Notes under the pieces: generated by a model
The model's database searches: none
Seen by the model: only the letters and a program-made list of their open reading frames with translations
What the model was told of the DNA's origin: nothing
Position numbers and translations under genes: made by a program
In this document: positions 46,809 through 54,449 of the stretch, piece after piece
How positions within the stretch are numbered: position 1 is the stretch's first letter
Layout of the letters: each line of letters begins with the position of its first letter
NCBI RefSeq assembly: GCF_024584705.1
Contig: NZ_CP097384.1
Location: 4,526,001 to 4,590,000, forward strand
Length of the DNA stretch: 64,000 nt
Direction: 5' to 3'
Source of the DNA: Blastopirellula sp. J2-11
GTDB taxonomy: Bacteria > Planctomycetota > Planctomycetia > Pirellulales > Pirellulaceae

Positions 46809-47043
46809 GTTGGAAAGACGGAAAAAATAAGGGTGACGGGGGAGATTTAAAATACCGGCCTGCCGCGGCGAACTATTACAGATTCGACCGTATTTGCGCC
46901 GCTAGCGACAACCGACCGCAATCGTACCCCCTTCTCGACGTCGTAACAGCCCTGGGCTCCTGTGACGAGCGGGCCAATCCCATTAAACTGGGCGAAGGAA
47001 AATCGCTTCTCGCTCTGTTTTCTTCGCTCAGAAAGACGCCGCA

Positions 47044-48501
47044 ATGAAGATTCAACCCACCAAACAGCCGGTTCAAGACTTCGACGGAGACGCCATCATC
47101 GTGGGCGCCTACTGCGATGAATTATCGCCAACCGCCGAACAACTCGACCCCGCGATCAGCGGCGCGATCGAACGTTTAAAAGCGGCCGGCGAAATCACCG
47201 GCAAGCGGTACGAAGCGACCCGCATCCTGGCTCCGGCCGGCGTTCCGACCATCGAAGTGATCGTCATCGGCTTGGGGGCGAAGGCCGATCTGAACGCTGA
47301 GACCGTTTACGGCGCCACCGCAACGGTCGCCAAAATGGTCGCCAGCAAAAAACGGAAAAAAGTCGGCTTCTTTCTCGACGACTTCTGGCCCTCCGACCTG
47401 ACCGAACAAGCGATCGCCGGGCTCTGCGTCGGCATGCATGGACAAGATCTCTATCGCCAAGAGAAGAGCCTGACCACGCCGGAAGAAATCTTCTGGTACG
47501 GCGTGGATGACGCGACGATCGAAAAAGGCGCCGCTTACGGCAACGCGATCAATCTGACCCGGATGCTGGTCAATCGCCCGGCCGCTGACATGTACCCAGC
47601 GACCTTCGCCGAAGAAGCGTCGGTCGTCGCCGAAGACTACAACCTATCGATCGAAGTCTGGGACAAGAAGAAGCTGGAAGAAGAGCGCTGCGGATCTTTG
47701 CTGGCCGTGTCGCAAGCTTCGCCGCGTGATCCGCGCCTGGTCATCATTCGCTACAACGGCGGCAAGCTGGGCGAATCGCCGCTCGCTTTGGTCGGCAAAG
47801 GGGTCACGTTTGACTCGGGCGGGCTCTCGCTCAAACCGAGCGACGGCATGAAAACGATGAAGTGCGACATGGCCGGCGCAGCGACCGTCCTGGGCGCGAT
47901 CAAAGCGATCGCCGCACTCAAGCTGCCGGTCAACGTCGTCGGTCTGGTCGGCCTGGTCGAAAACGTGATCGCCGGCAACAGCTACAAACTGGGAGACGTG
48001 TTGACCGCGCGCAGCGGCAAGACGATCGAAGTGCTCAACACCGACGCCGAGGGACGTCTGGTCTTGGCCGACGTGCTGAACGTCGCCCTCGACGAAAAGC
48101 CGACGCGGATCATCGATCTGGCGACCCTCACCGGCGCTTGCGTGGTGGCGCTCGGCCTGGATGTCGCCGGTCTGATGACCAACGACGAAGAAATGCAAGA
48201 CATGATCTTCGCAGCCGCCAAACGCATGGGCGAGCCGATGTGGCCGCTGCCGATGTACCCCGAGTTTGGCGAACAGATCAAAAGCCAGGTCGCCGACATC
48301 AAGAACATCGGCGAAGGCCGCTGGGGCGGAGCGATCACCGCCGCGAAATTCTTGGAAGAGTTTGTCGAAGGGACCGCTTGGACGCACATCGACATCGCCG
48401 GCCCCGCCTTCTTAGAAAAACCAAAGCCTTGGATGGACGGGGGCGCCTCCGGCTTTGGCGTGCGTACGCTCGTCGAAGTCGCCAAGACGCTTTGTAAGTA
48501 A
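47044..48501 (+). CDS. pepA: leucyl aminopeptidase (M17 family)
   Basis: 485 aa, typical M17 size. The metal and catalytic region is unmistakable: VGKGVTFDSGGLSLKP (Lys and Asp ligands) and NTDAEGRLVLADVLNVA, the cytosol aminopeptidase signature. Further motifs are MKCDMAGAATVLGAI and WPLPMYPEFGEQIKSQVADIKN. It is a two-metal exopeptidase that forms hexamers and removes N-terminal hydrophobic residues from peptides. ATG 47044; divergent from ubiD. A 12-bp hairpin follows the stop. Confidence 0.95.
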   Translation: MKIQPTKQPVQDFDGDAIIVGAYCDELSPTAEQLDPAISGAIERLKAAGEITGKRYEATRILAPAGVPTIEVIVIGLGAKADLNAETVYGATATVAKMVASKKRKKVGFFLDDFWPSDLTEQAIAGLCVGMHGQDLYRQEKSLTTPEEIFWYGVDDATIEKGAAYGNAINLTRMLVNRPAADMYPATFAEEASVVAEDYNLSIEVWDKKKLEEERCGSLLAVSQASPRDPRLVIIRYNGGKLGESPLALVGKGVTFDSGGLSLKPSDGMKTMKCDMAGAATVLGAIKAIAALKLPVNVVGLVGLVENVIAGNSYKLGDVLTARSGKTIEVLNTDAEGRLVLADVLNVALDEKPTRIIDLATLTGACVVALGLDVAGLMTNDEEMQDMIFAAAKRMGEPMWPLPMYPEFGEQIKSQVADIKNIGEGRWGGAITAAKFLEEFVEGTAWTHIDIAGPAFLEKPKPWMDGGASGFGVRTLVEVAKTLCK

Positions 48502-48516
48502 ACGTAGGAAATAAAG

Positions 48517-48546
48517 TTGCGGGTCGCAATCTTGTGCGACTCGCAA
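48517..48546 (+). terminator. hairpin after pepA, possible terminator
   Basis: Stem TTGCGGGTCGCA / TGCGACTCGCAA (12 nt, one G-T wobble) with a 6-nt loop, 15 nt after the stop. There is no T-tract, so termination would be weak. Confidence 0.45.
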
Positions 48547-48665
48547 GTTCAAATTTCGGCGCCCGGTTGGAAAAGCTCGAAGAGTTGGGCAGGCTCCCCC
48601 GATTTCGCCTAGCAGGAGCTTGTAAGGTATAATGAAGAAGTCCTCCGAACGAATAGGGCGTCATC

Positions 48666-49037
48666 ATGCCGCAACGACAAGAAATCCTCGAGCAAATTGC
48701 GAAGCTGGATCCGGTCGAATTCGAAGGCTTGGTTGTTGACCTTTTCTTCGCAAAAATGCTTTCCCATCCTTTCTGGACGCGCGGCGGCGGACCTCATGCC
48801 GACGACTATTCGTCGATTGTGGCGACCCCCAAAGTCTGTGGCGGCTCTGCACGGTTAATTCGTACTCGCATACCGGTATGGACGCTGGAGAGAATGCGGC
48901 AGCTTGGATTTACGGAGGCTGATATCTTGCAAAGCTTTCCCACGCTCCGAGCGCTGGATCTTGTGCAAGCGTGGGCCTACGTCGCTCAGCACCGGAAAGA
49001 GATTGAACAGGAAATTCTCGAAAACGAAGAAGATTGA
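48666..49037 (+). CDS. DUF433 antitoxin-like protein with N-terminal extension
   Basis: 123 aa. The C-terminal part (about residues 55-110: VCGGSARLIRTRIPVWTLERMRQLG, then ILQSFPTLRALDLVQAWAYVAQH) is a DUF433 domain, a small helix-turn-helix module used in antitoxins. An N-terminal 50 residues (MPQRQEILEQIAKLDPVEF, then LVVDLFFAKMLSHPF) has no match I know. ATG 48666. The PIN-like gene follows after 3 nt, an arrangement typical of toxin-antitoxin pairs. It probably binds and neutralises the neighbour and represses the pair. Confidence 0.85.
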   Translation: MPQRQEILEQIAKLDPVEFEGLVVDLFFAKMLSHPFWTRGGGPHADDYSSIVATPKVCGGSARLIRTRIPVWTLERMRQLGFTEADILQSFPTLRALDLVQAWAYVAQHRKEIEQEILENEED

Positions 49038-49040
49038 GTC

Positions 49041-49382
49041 GTGGCCCGTCTCTACTCCAATGAAAACTTTCCGATTCCTGTCGTCCTGGAGCTAAGACGT
49101 CTGGGCCATGACATTGTGACGATTCAAGATCGCGGAAGAGACAATGAGGCGGCGACCGACCCGCAAGTTCTCGCATTTGCGGTGACGGAAGGTCGCGCAA
49201 TTCTCACGTTGAACCGAAGAGACTTCAAAAGACTGCATGAGTCGCAACCGGAACATGAAGGCATAATCGTCTGCACTGCTGACCCTGATTTCAGCGGGCA
49301 AGCAGCACGGATTCACAACGCGCTGGAACGAACTCCAGATTTGCGAGGTCAGTTAATACGGGTAAATCGTCGCAGTGACTAG
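49041..49382 (+). CDS. DUF5615 PIN-like toxin
   Basis: 113 aa from GTG 49041 (MARLYSNENF). PIN-like fold: YSNENFPIPVVLELRRLGHDIVTIQD carries the first acidic cluster (here N-E-N in place of D-E-N), followed by DPQVLAFAVTEGRAILTLNRRDF. DUF5615 proteins are predicted ribonucleases of the VapC type and usually sit next to a DUF433 antitoxin, as here. The Asp-to-Asn change at the first site may lower activity or be normal for this subgroup. The pair is probably a type II toxin-antitoxin system. Confidence 0.85.
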   Translation: MARLYSNENFPIPVVLELRRLGHDIVTIQDRGRDNEAATDPQVLAFAVTEGRAILTLNRRDFKRLHESQPEHEGIIVCTADPDFSGQAARIHNALERTPDLRGQLIRVNRRSD

Positions 49383-49406
49383 CGCAGGCGCCTGCACGGT
49401 CAACAA

Positions 49407-49589
49407 TCAAGCGATTTTCAATTCTTCGCTCTCGAACAATTCGCCCTCTTCGCGTGAATAATCGGCAAATCCAGTGGCAATGGTTTGACAATCCCCTGGC
49501 GCAATCCCAAGATACGGGGGGTTCGCAGCGACGGGGAATTCCCGCAATATTCGGCCTGCCAGAGCGAATACCTGGTGAACATCTAGCAA
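49407..49589 (-). CDS. possible small protein (60 aa), function unknown
   Basis: TTG 49589 start, GAGGAA about 12 nt upstream. Reads MLDVHQVFALAGRILREFP, then PPYLGIAPGDCQTIATGFADY and an acidic end (EEGELFESEELKIA). The composition looks protein-like with a hydrophobic core, acidic tail and no odd runs, in contrast to shadow frames. It lies antisense between the toxin gene and the NfeD gene, and its stop is 24 nt from the toxin stop (convergent). No family is recognised. Confidence 0.4.
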   Translation of the reverse strand: MLDVHQVFALAGRILREFPVAANPPYLGIAPGDCQTIATGFADYSREEGELFESEELKIA

Positions 49590-49622
49590 CTGGGAATTCG
49601 TTCCTCACGAAAGGGGCGGAAA

Positions 49623-50210
49623 ATGAGCACCATGTATCTGATTTGCGCCGTCATCGGCGGTTCGGTCTTCGTCATTCAATTTCTGTTGACGCTGATCGGC
49701 ATCGGTGGCGAAGCGTTTGACTTTGAGTCAGACCTGCCGGACGATCTTGATTTGCCAGACGACGCCGATCTTTCGGCGACGGCGCACGGTTCAACTTGGT
49801 TATTCGGCGTGCTGTCATTCAAGACGGTCGTCGCCGCATTCGCCTTTTTTGGAATCGCCGGCCTAGCGGCCGAAGCGGCCAACATCGGCAGCGCCGCATC
49901 GCTGGTGGTCGCGATCATCTTTGGCTTGGCGGCGATGTACGTCGTCCACTGGGTGATGCTGTTCATCTATCGCTTAGGCGTCGACGGCACCACCAAAATT
50001 GCCGATGCGGTTGGTCTGTCGGCCAAGGTCTACGTGCCGATCCCCGGTGAAAATCTGGGACAAGGCAAGATCCAAATGAAGCTGAATGATCAGATCGTTG
50101 AATACGCGGCGATGACTGCTGAGTCTGAAAAACTGTCGACCGGCACGCCGGTTCGCGTGATCCGGGTCATCGACGATTCGACTCTGGAAGTCGCCCGTTT
50201 GTCGGCATAG
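49623..50210 (+). CDS. NfeD-like membrane protein with OB-fold
   Basis: 195 aa. Membrane helices are at about residues 5-26, 58-80 and 84-112. A soluble C-terminal domain (about 125-195: KIADAVGLSAKVYVPIPGENLGQGKIQMKLN, then TGTPVRVIRVIDDSTLEVARL) is the OB-fold of NfeD/YuaF proteins. A short acidic stretch (SDLPDDLDLPDDADL) follows helix 1. NfeD genes sit beside flotillin genes, and the flotillin-like gene follows 135 nt downstream. ATG 49623. The pair is thought to organise membrane microdomains. Confidence 0.9.
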   Translation: MSTMYLICAVIGGSVFVIQFLLTLIGIGGEAFDFESDLPDDLDLPDDADLSATAHGSTWLFGVLSFKTVVAAFAFFGIAGLAAEAANIGSAASLVVAIIFGLAAMYVVHWVMLFIYRLGVDGTTKIADAVGLSAKVYVPIPGENLGQGKIQMKLNDQIVEYAAMTAESEKLSTGTPVRVIRVIDDSTLEVARLSA

Positions 50211-50345
50211 TCGTTAATTCTGTCACTACCTGCGTTAGCGCAACTTCTGCGCGGCGCTTTTCGTCGGCGAGATCCTCTCGCGCCGCATGCGGCAACCTAC
50301 AACTACTTAGGCACGAAGTCCACCCACACGATCGGAACGCCCATC

Positions 50346-51992
50346 ATGCTTCATACGTCACCACTTTTTTCCGCCATCTTTGGCGTCTCTGACGGCCTGT
50401 TTTGGGTTCTCGTCGGCGTAGCGCTGTTCGTGATGTTCGTATTCTCGACGATGATTTTCATCGCGAAACAATACAAACGCTGTCCTTCGAACCGCGTGCT
50501 GGTCATCTACGGTCGCACCGGTAAAGGGAGCGCCGCCAGAACGGTCCACGGCGGCGCCTCGCTGGTGATTCCGCTGCTGCAAGACTACGCCTATCTCAGT
50601 CTCGAACCGGTGCAGATCGACATTCCGCTCCGCGGCGCCTTGTCGTCCGAAAACATCCGCGTCAACGTACCGAGTTGCTTCACCGTCGCGATCGGCACTT
50701 CGCCCGGCGTGATGGACAATGCGGCCGTTCGTTTGCTAGGCCTGACCGTGGGCGAAATTCGCAAGCATTCCGAAGAATTGATCTTCGGTCAGTTGCGTCA
50801 GGTCATCGCGTCGATGCGGATTGAAGAAATCAACCGCGACCGCGACAAGCTGCTCGAACATATTCAATCGTCGCTGGAGCCGGAGTTGAACAAGATCGGT
50901 TTGATCTTGATCAACGTGAACATTACCGACATCACTGACGAGTCTGGCTACATCGACGCGATCGGCCAAAAAGCGGCTTCGCTGGCGATTCAAAATGCCC
51001 GCGGTGACGTCGCCGAAAACTTGAAGATGGGTGAAATTCGGGTCGCGGAAGCGGACAGAGCCAAATTGGTTTCGGTCGCACTGGCCCAAAAGGAACAGAT
51101 CATCGGCACCCGCGAAGCGGAACGGGATCAGTCGATTCGCGTCGCCGAAATGCAGAAAGAACAGACGATCGGCGAACGAACCGCCGAGTTCGAACGCGAA
51201 GCCCAGGTCAAGAACGCCGAGCGTGACAAGCGCGTTCGCATCGCCGACGCCGACGCGACCGCGATCGAAGGAGAAAACCTCTCGAACGCCAAGATCGCCG
51301 CCTCGCAAGCCGCGCTGGCCGTGAAGCGGGCCGAAGCGTATCAAACCGGCGAAACGCGCAAAAAAGAAGCGGAAGCGGCGGTGCTCGAAGCCCAAAACCG
51401 CGCCATGGCCAAAGCGGCTCTCGCCGAAGCGGAGCGGGTGGAAGCCGAGAAACGGGCGTTGCTAGAAGCTCCCGCGAAAGCCGAAAAAGCGAAGATGGAA
51501 GTCGACGCGGCGGCCGAAGCGTCGAAACGACGCATCCTGGCCCAAGCCGACGCCGATGCGATCTACGCCAAGTTAGAAGCCGAAGCTCGCGGCGAATACG
51601 AGAAGTTGGCCAAGAAGGGGGAAGGCCTCAAACAGATCGTCCAAGCGTGTGGAAGCTCGAAAGAAGCGTTCCAACTCATGTTGCTCGAACATCTCGACAG
51701 CTTGGCCGAATCGTCGGCCAAAGCGATCTCGAACATCAAGTTCGACAAGGTCGTCGTCTGGGAAGGAGGCGGCGCCAAAGATGGCCGCTCCAGCACCGCC
51801 GACTGGCTCAGCGGCATGGCCAAAACCTTGCCCCCGATGATGCAAGTGCTAAAAGACATCGGAGGCGTCGAACTGCCCGAAGCGTTCATCCGCTACGCCG
51901 AAGATGGCCCCGAAGGCCTGGCCAAATCGGTGGAGTCGAACGGCGCGGTCGCGACCGAGGAGAAGCCGGAAACGGAGGAAGAAGACGCGTAA
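50346..51992 (+). CDS. flotillin-like SPFH protein
   Basis: 548 aa. A single N-terminal membrane anchor (about residues 18-40) is followed by the SPFH domain (about 45-230: SNRVLVIYGR, VQIDIPLRGALSSENIRVNVPS). A long coiled coil rich in Glu-Ala repeats spans about 235-420 (RVAEADRAKLVSVALAQKEQ, then EAERVEAEKRALLEAP). A C-terminal tail shows HLDSLAESSAKAISNIKFDKVVVWEGG, which is the flotillin C-terminal pattern. ATG 50346. With the NfeD gene upstream it resembles the YuaF/YuaG (FloT) unit of Bacillus. A terminator follows. Confidence 0.92.
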   Translation: MLHTSPLFSAIFGVSDGLFWVLVGVALFVMFVFSTMIFIAKQYKRCPSNRVLVIYGRTGKGSAARTVHGGASLVIPLLQDYAYLSLEPVQIDIPLRGALSSENIRVNVPSCFTVAIGTSPGVMDNAAVRLLGLTVGEIRKHSEELIFGQLRQVIASMRIEEINRDRDKLLEHIQSSLEPELNKIGLILINVNITDITDESGYIDAIGQKAASLAIQNARGDVAENLKMGEIRVAEADRAKLVSVALAQKEQIIGTREAERDQSIRVAEMQKEQTIGERTAEFEREAQVKNAERDKRVRIADADATAIEGENLSNAKIAASQAALAVKRAEAYQTGETRKKEAEAAVLEAQNRAMAKAALAEAERVEAEKRALLEAPAKAEKAKMEVDAAAEASKRRILAQADADAIYAKLEAEARGEYEKLAKKGEGLKQIVQACGSSKEAFQLMLLEHLDSLAESSAKAISNIKFDKVVVWEGGGAKDGRSSTADWLSGMAKTLPPMMQVLKDIGGVELPEAFIRYAEDGPEGLAKSVESNGAVATEEKPETEEEDA

Positions 51993-52020
51993 GCGTTTTC
52001 TCATTTCCAGAGAACAATCC

Positions 52021-52057
52021 AACGCAGCCGCTTTATCCAAAAACGGCTGCGTTTTTT
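52021..52057 (+). terminator. intrinsic terminator after flotillin gene
   Basis: Stem AACGCAGCCG / CGGCTGCGTT (10 bp, arms 52021-52030 and 52044-52053) followed by TTTT, 29 nt after the stop codon. Confidence 0.85.
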
Positions 52058-52083
52058 GTGCGCACCACGAAAAAAAGAGGATC

Positions 52084-52144
52084 GCGAAAAAGAGGGTCAG
52101 ACCCCAATTTTGCAGCAAAATTGGGGTCTGACCCTCTTTTTCGC
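52084..52144. repeat. perfect 30-bp palindrome with 1-nt centre
   Basis: Arms 52084-52113 and 52115-52144 are exact reverse complements, enclosing AGAGGGTCAGACCCC; the centre is a single A. Related GGTCAGACCCC palindromes occur in many bacterial intergenic regions, from memory. There is no adjacent transposase. The transcript would form an extremely stable hairpin ending in T-runs. Confidence 0.8.
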
Positions 52145-52558
52145 TTGCCCCCCTTTTCGCTGCCTAGCTCAAGCATCTGCGGACGGAGACAAGCCAACCG
52201 AGTCGCTCGACTTCGTACTGGGCTGAACTGGCAGGTCTCTCCTGCTTGTTGGGTTTCTCTTCGCTACGCCCAACCTCCAAGATCTTGGAGCCCTTGGGCC
52301 CAAAAATTGTCTCTCGACAAAGCGCACGGATCCATGGTCGATTACGTTCGGCATGCGGGCACTTCCCGCGGCGATTCTGGCTCTGGGATGAGCCGCGAAA
52401 TCGGCCAGGCTGGCCGGGTTTTCTGATCTTCGAAAATTCGTGACCTAGGTCGCGTTGGCGATCGAAGTGCGCGCTGGCGGACCGTTCAGAAAAATACGAT
52501 GCGGTCCGGGGACCACTCAAAAAAAACGTCGCAGCCTCAGTCCACTCTTCCATCCAGA

Positions 52559-52794
52559 AAAAAATGGTCCGGTCCTGTCCAACCTTTGGCGATGGCATCT
52601 AAATTGCGCAACTTAACCCAGAGGCAAGATGAGGCAGTTCACCCAAAAAATGAATGCGGTCCAGTCCGACCGGCGAAAAAAAGAGTCCGGTCCTGTCCAA
52701 CCTTTGGCGACGGCTTCAAAATTACGCAACTTAACACGCCGGTAAGAAGGGGCTGTTCGATAAAAAAATGAATGCGGTCCTGTCCAATTGCTTT
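52559..52794 (+). repeat. 118-bp tandem direct repeat, two diverged copies
   Basis: Unit 1 is 52559-52676, unit 2 is 52677-52794, both with GTCCGGTCCTGTCCAACC near the start and ATGAATGCGGTCC near the end. Both phrases recur at exactly 118-nt spacing, while the part between has diverged. A partial third unit (GCGGTCC and AAAAAAA phrases) stands upstream at about 52490-52540. There is no open frame through the repeat. Confidence 0.75.
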
Positions 52795-52814
52795 CCCTCG
52801 CTCGCGCGTTTTGA

Positions 52815-53030
52815 AGTTCCGCTTTTTCATCGGTTGGCCGCGATAGCTCCGCTATCGGGGCGGCGCAGCCGTAAGAGGCAATGGTTCTCGGTATGCAGTT
52901 CGGGGCCATTTCGCCATTTCAAACGGCGCGGCGACCACGGCTCGATGCCTCTTACCGACTTCGTCGGCCCCGATAGCGGAGCCAACCGGACGTGGTTTGG
53001 CAAAATAGCACAACTTCAAACCTCGCGCGG
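52815..53030 (+). repeat. multi-hairpin intergenic element, copy B
   Basis: Same layout as copy A (36530-36760): left arm GGTTGGCCGCGATAGC through GTAAGAGGC at 52832-52880, right arm ATGCCTCTTACCGAC through GAGCCAACC at 52945-52986, and a shared tail with CAAAATAGCA and CTTCAAACCTCGCG. The arms are inverted repeats of each other. It has fewer nested palindromes than copy A. Confidence 0.75.
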
Positions 53031-53171
53031 CGGATAGGGATGAAGAATATTGGAAAAATTTTTTCGCTCTGGGACCAATCGTGTCACAGCCCTGGGCGAT
53101 GCTATATCCGTCGCAGCAATGCGGTCGCAAGAAGTGAAAAATTGGCCCCTCGGTGAAGAAGGATATTTCCC

Positions 53172-54389
53172 ATGATTCAGCACGAAGCTCTCCTCTCCCC
53201 TGCCCCGCTGTTCGATGACGCTTTGGCCGTGACTGCGGCGCCGTTTGACGAAAGTTGTTTGGATGATCTGTTTGAGGGCGCGATGGTTGATCCGCGTCCT
53301 TACCAATTGCGGATCGCGTCGAAAGCGATCTCCGCGTTTGAAGAACATCGGGCCGATCCGTTTCATGAACTTTCCGCGTCGGCGGCGTCGGTGTTGGTCG
53401 AAAGTCCTACCGGCAGCGGCAAGACGGTCATGGGATTGGGGATCGCTCAGTGGATGCAAAAACATTATGGCCTGAGTATCGGCTGGGTTTCGATGCGACG
53501 CAATCTGCTGCAGCAAGCCCAGGAAGAAAACCTGCGTAGGGGGTTTGACGTCAAGCTTGAACTCATTTCGATGTTCGACAAAAACCCGCCCAAAGTCGAC
53601 ATGCTGATTGTCGACGAAGCGCAGCACGACGCCGCCAGCAGTATGGCCAATCTGCATTGCTCAGTCCGCCCGCAATACATTTTGGGGCTCACCGCGACCC
53701 CGTTTCGCAGCGATCGCGTGAAGCTTTGTTTTGACACGGTGATCAAAGACGCCGGGATTCACCAGCTGATTCAAGATGACTATCTGAGCCGGTTTCACCA
53801 CTTCACGATCCCCGAATATACGCCGGAAGCGGTCGCCGAACATTATGCCCGCAGCCCGCTGCATTGGGGCAAGTCGATCATGTTCTTCCATCGTCGCCAG
53901 CAATGCGACGTCGCCCAAACCGCACTAGCGGCGCACGGGATTCGCAGCGAAGTGGTCACTGCGACCAGTGATCGTGAACGTCAGTTGAACGACTTTGTCG
54001 CCGGCCGCGTGCAAGTGCTGATCAACATGAGCATTTTGACCGAAGGGTTCGATTGTCCTGATTTGCAAACGGTCTTTTGTCGACCTTCGAGCCGCGCCTG
54101 CACGATTCAGATGTGCGGCCGGGTTTTTCGCAAACATGCGGCTCATCCTTTCAAGCAGATCGTGCAGTGCCGCAACACGCCGCACCCGATCTTGAAAACG
54201 GCGACCGCCGCCGAGCAATACGTTTGGAACGGCGAGATGTGGCGCAGTTTGAAGATGAATCGCGAAATCAGCAAGATCAGCACGCGTACGCGACAGTTGA
54301 TCGCCGGCGCCGAAGTCAAGCTGCCGAAACTGGTCGCCGCGGCTCGCACCTCGAAACCCTTTTGGCAGCAAGTTCGCGAAAGCTTTTAG
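53172..54389 (+). CDS. SF2 DEAD/DEAH-box helicase (RadD/XPB-like)
   Basis: 405 aa, a compact superfamily 2 helicase without extra domains. Motif I is ESPTGSGKT (Pro79-Thr85, Lys84), motif II is DEAQ (Asp148-Gln151), motif III is GLTATPF, motif V is SILTEGFDCPDLQTVFCRPS, and motif VI is TIQMCGRVFR (Gln313-Arg320). The arrangement is RadD/ERCC3-like. ATG 53172 is preceded by AAGGA. It lies just after a repeat cluster and is followed after 60 nt by a DUF932-like gene on the same strand, then a WYL regulator. A DNA repair or defence role is possible; nothing in the sequence settles it. Confidence 0.88.
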   Translation: MIQHEALLSPAPLFDDALAVTAAPFDESCLDDLFEGAMVDPRPYQLRIASKAISAFEEHRADPFHELSASAASVLVESPTGSGKTVMGLGIAQWMQKHYGLSIGWVSMRRNLLQQAQEENLRRGFDVKLELISMFDKNPPKVDMLIVDEAQHDAASSMANLHCSVRPQYILGLTATPFRSDRVKLCFDTVIKDAGIHQLIQDDYLSRFHHFTIPEYTPEAVAEHYARSPLHWGKSIMFFHRRQQCDVAQTALAAHGIRSEVVTATSDRERQLNDFVAGRVQVLINMSILTEGFDCPDLQTVFCRPSSRACTIQMCGRVFRKHAAHPFKQIVQCRNTPHPILKTATAAEQYVWNGEMWRSLKMNREISKISTRTRQLIAGAEVKLPKLVAAARTSKPFWQQVRESF

Positions 54390-54449
54390 TCAGTTAATCA
54401 CGTTACAGATCGATCCACTTTCTCAAACCCATGCACGGGAGATGACGCG

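Larger units (their letters stand above)
51993..53171. other. repeat-rich gene-free region (1.18 kb)
   Basis: No coding frame with motif or coding character was found on either strand. It holds, in order, a terminator, a perfect 30-bp palindrome (52084-52144), an unannotated stretch (52150-52500), the 118-bp tandem duplication with a degenerate third copy at about 52490-52540, and the multi-hairpin element copy B. It ends with the AAGGA-bearing leader of the helicase gene. Between 52150 and 52500 nothing is recognised. Confidence 0.7.

Noticed and set aside
45750-46850. Plus-strand frame of 366 codons antisense to ubiD
   Set aside because: The minus strand carries an unambiguous UbiD protein. 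The antisense frame is Arg/Gln/His-rich with no motif.
52164-52598. Minus frame of 144 codons in the repeat-rich region
   Set aside because: It runs through the tandem repeat and has no start site or motif. It looks like a fortuitous frame in non-coding repeats.
51993-53171. A transposon or prophage remnant as explanation of the repeat cluster
   Set aside because: No transposase, integrase or terminal repeats with target duplications could be identified, so it is left as unexplained repeats.
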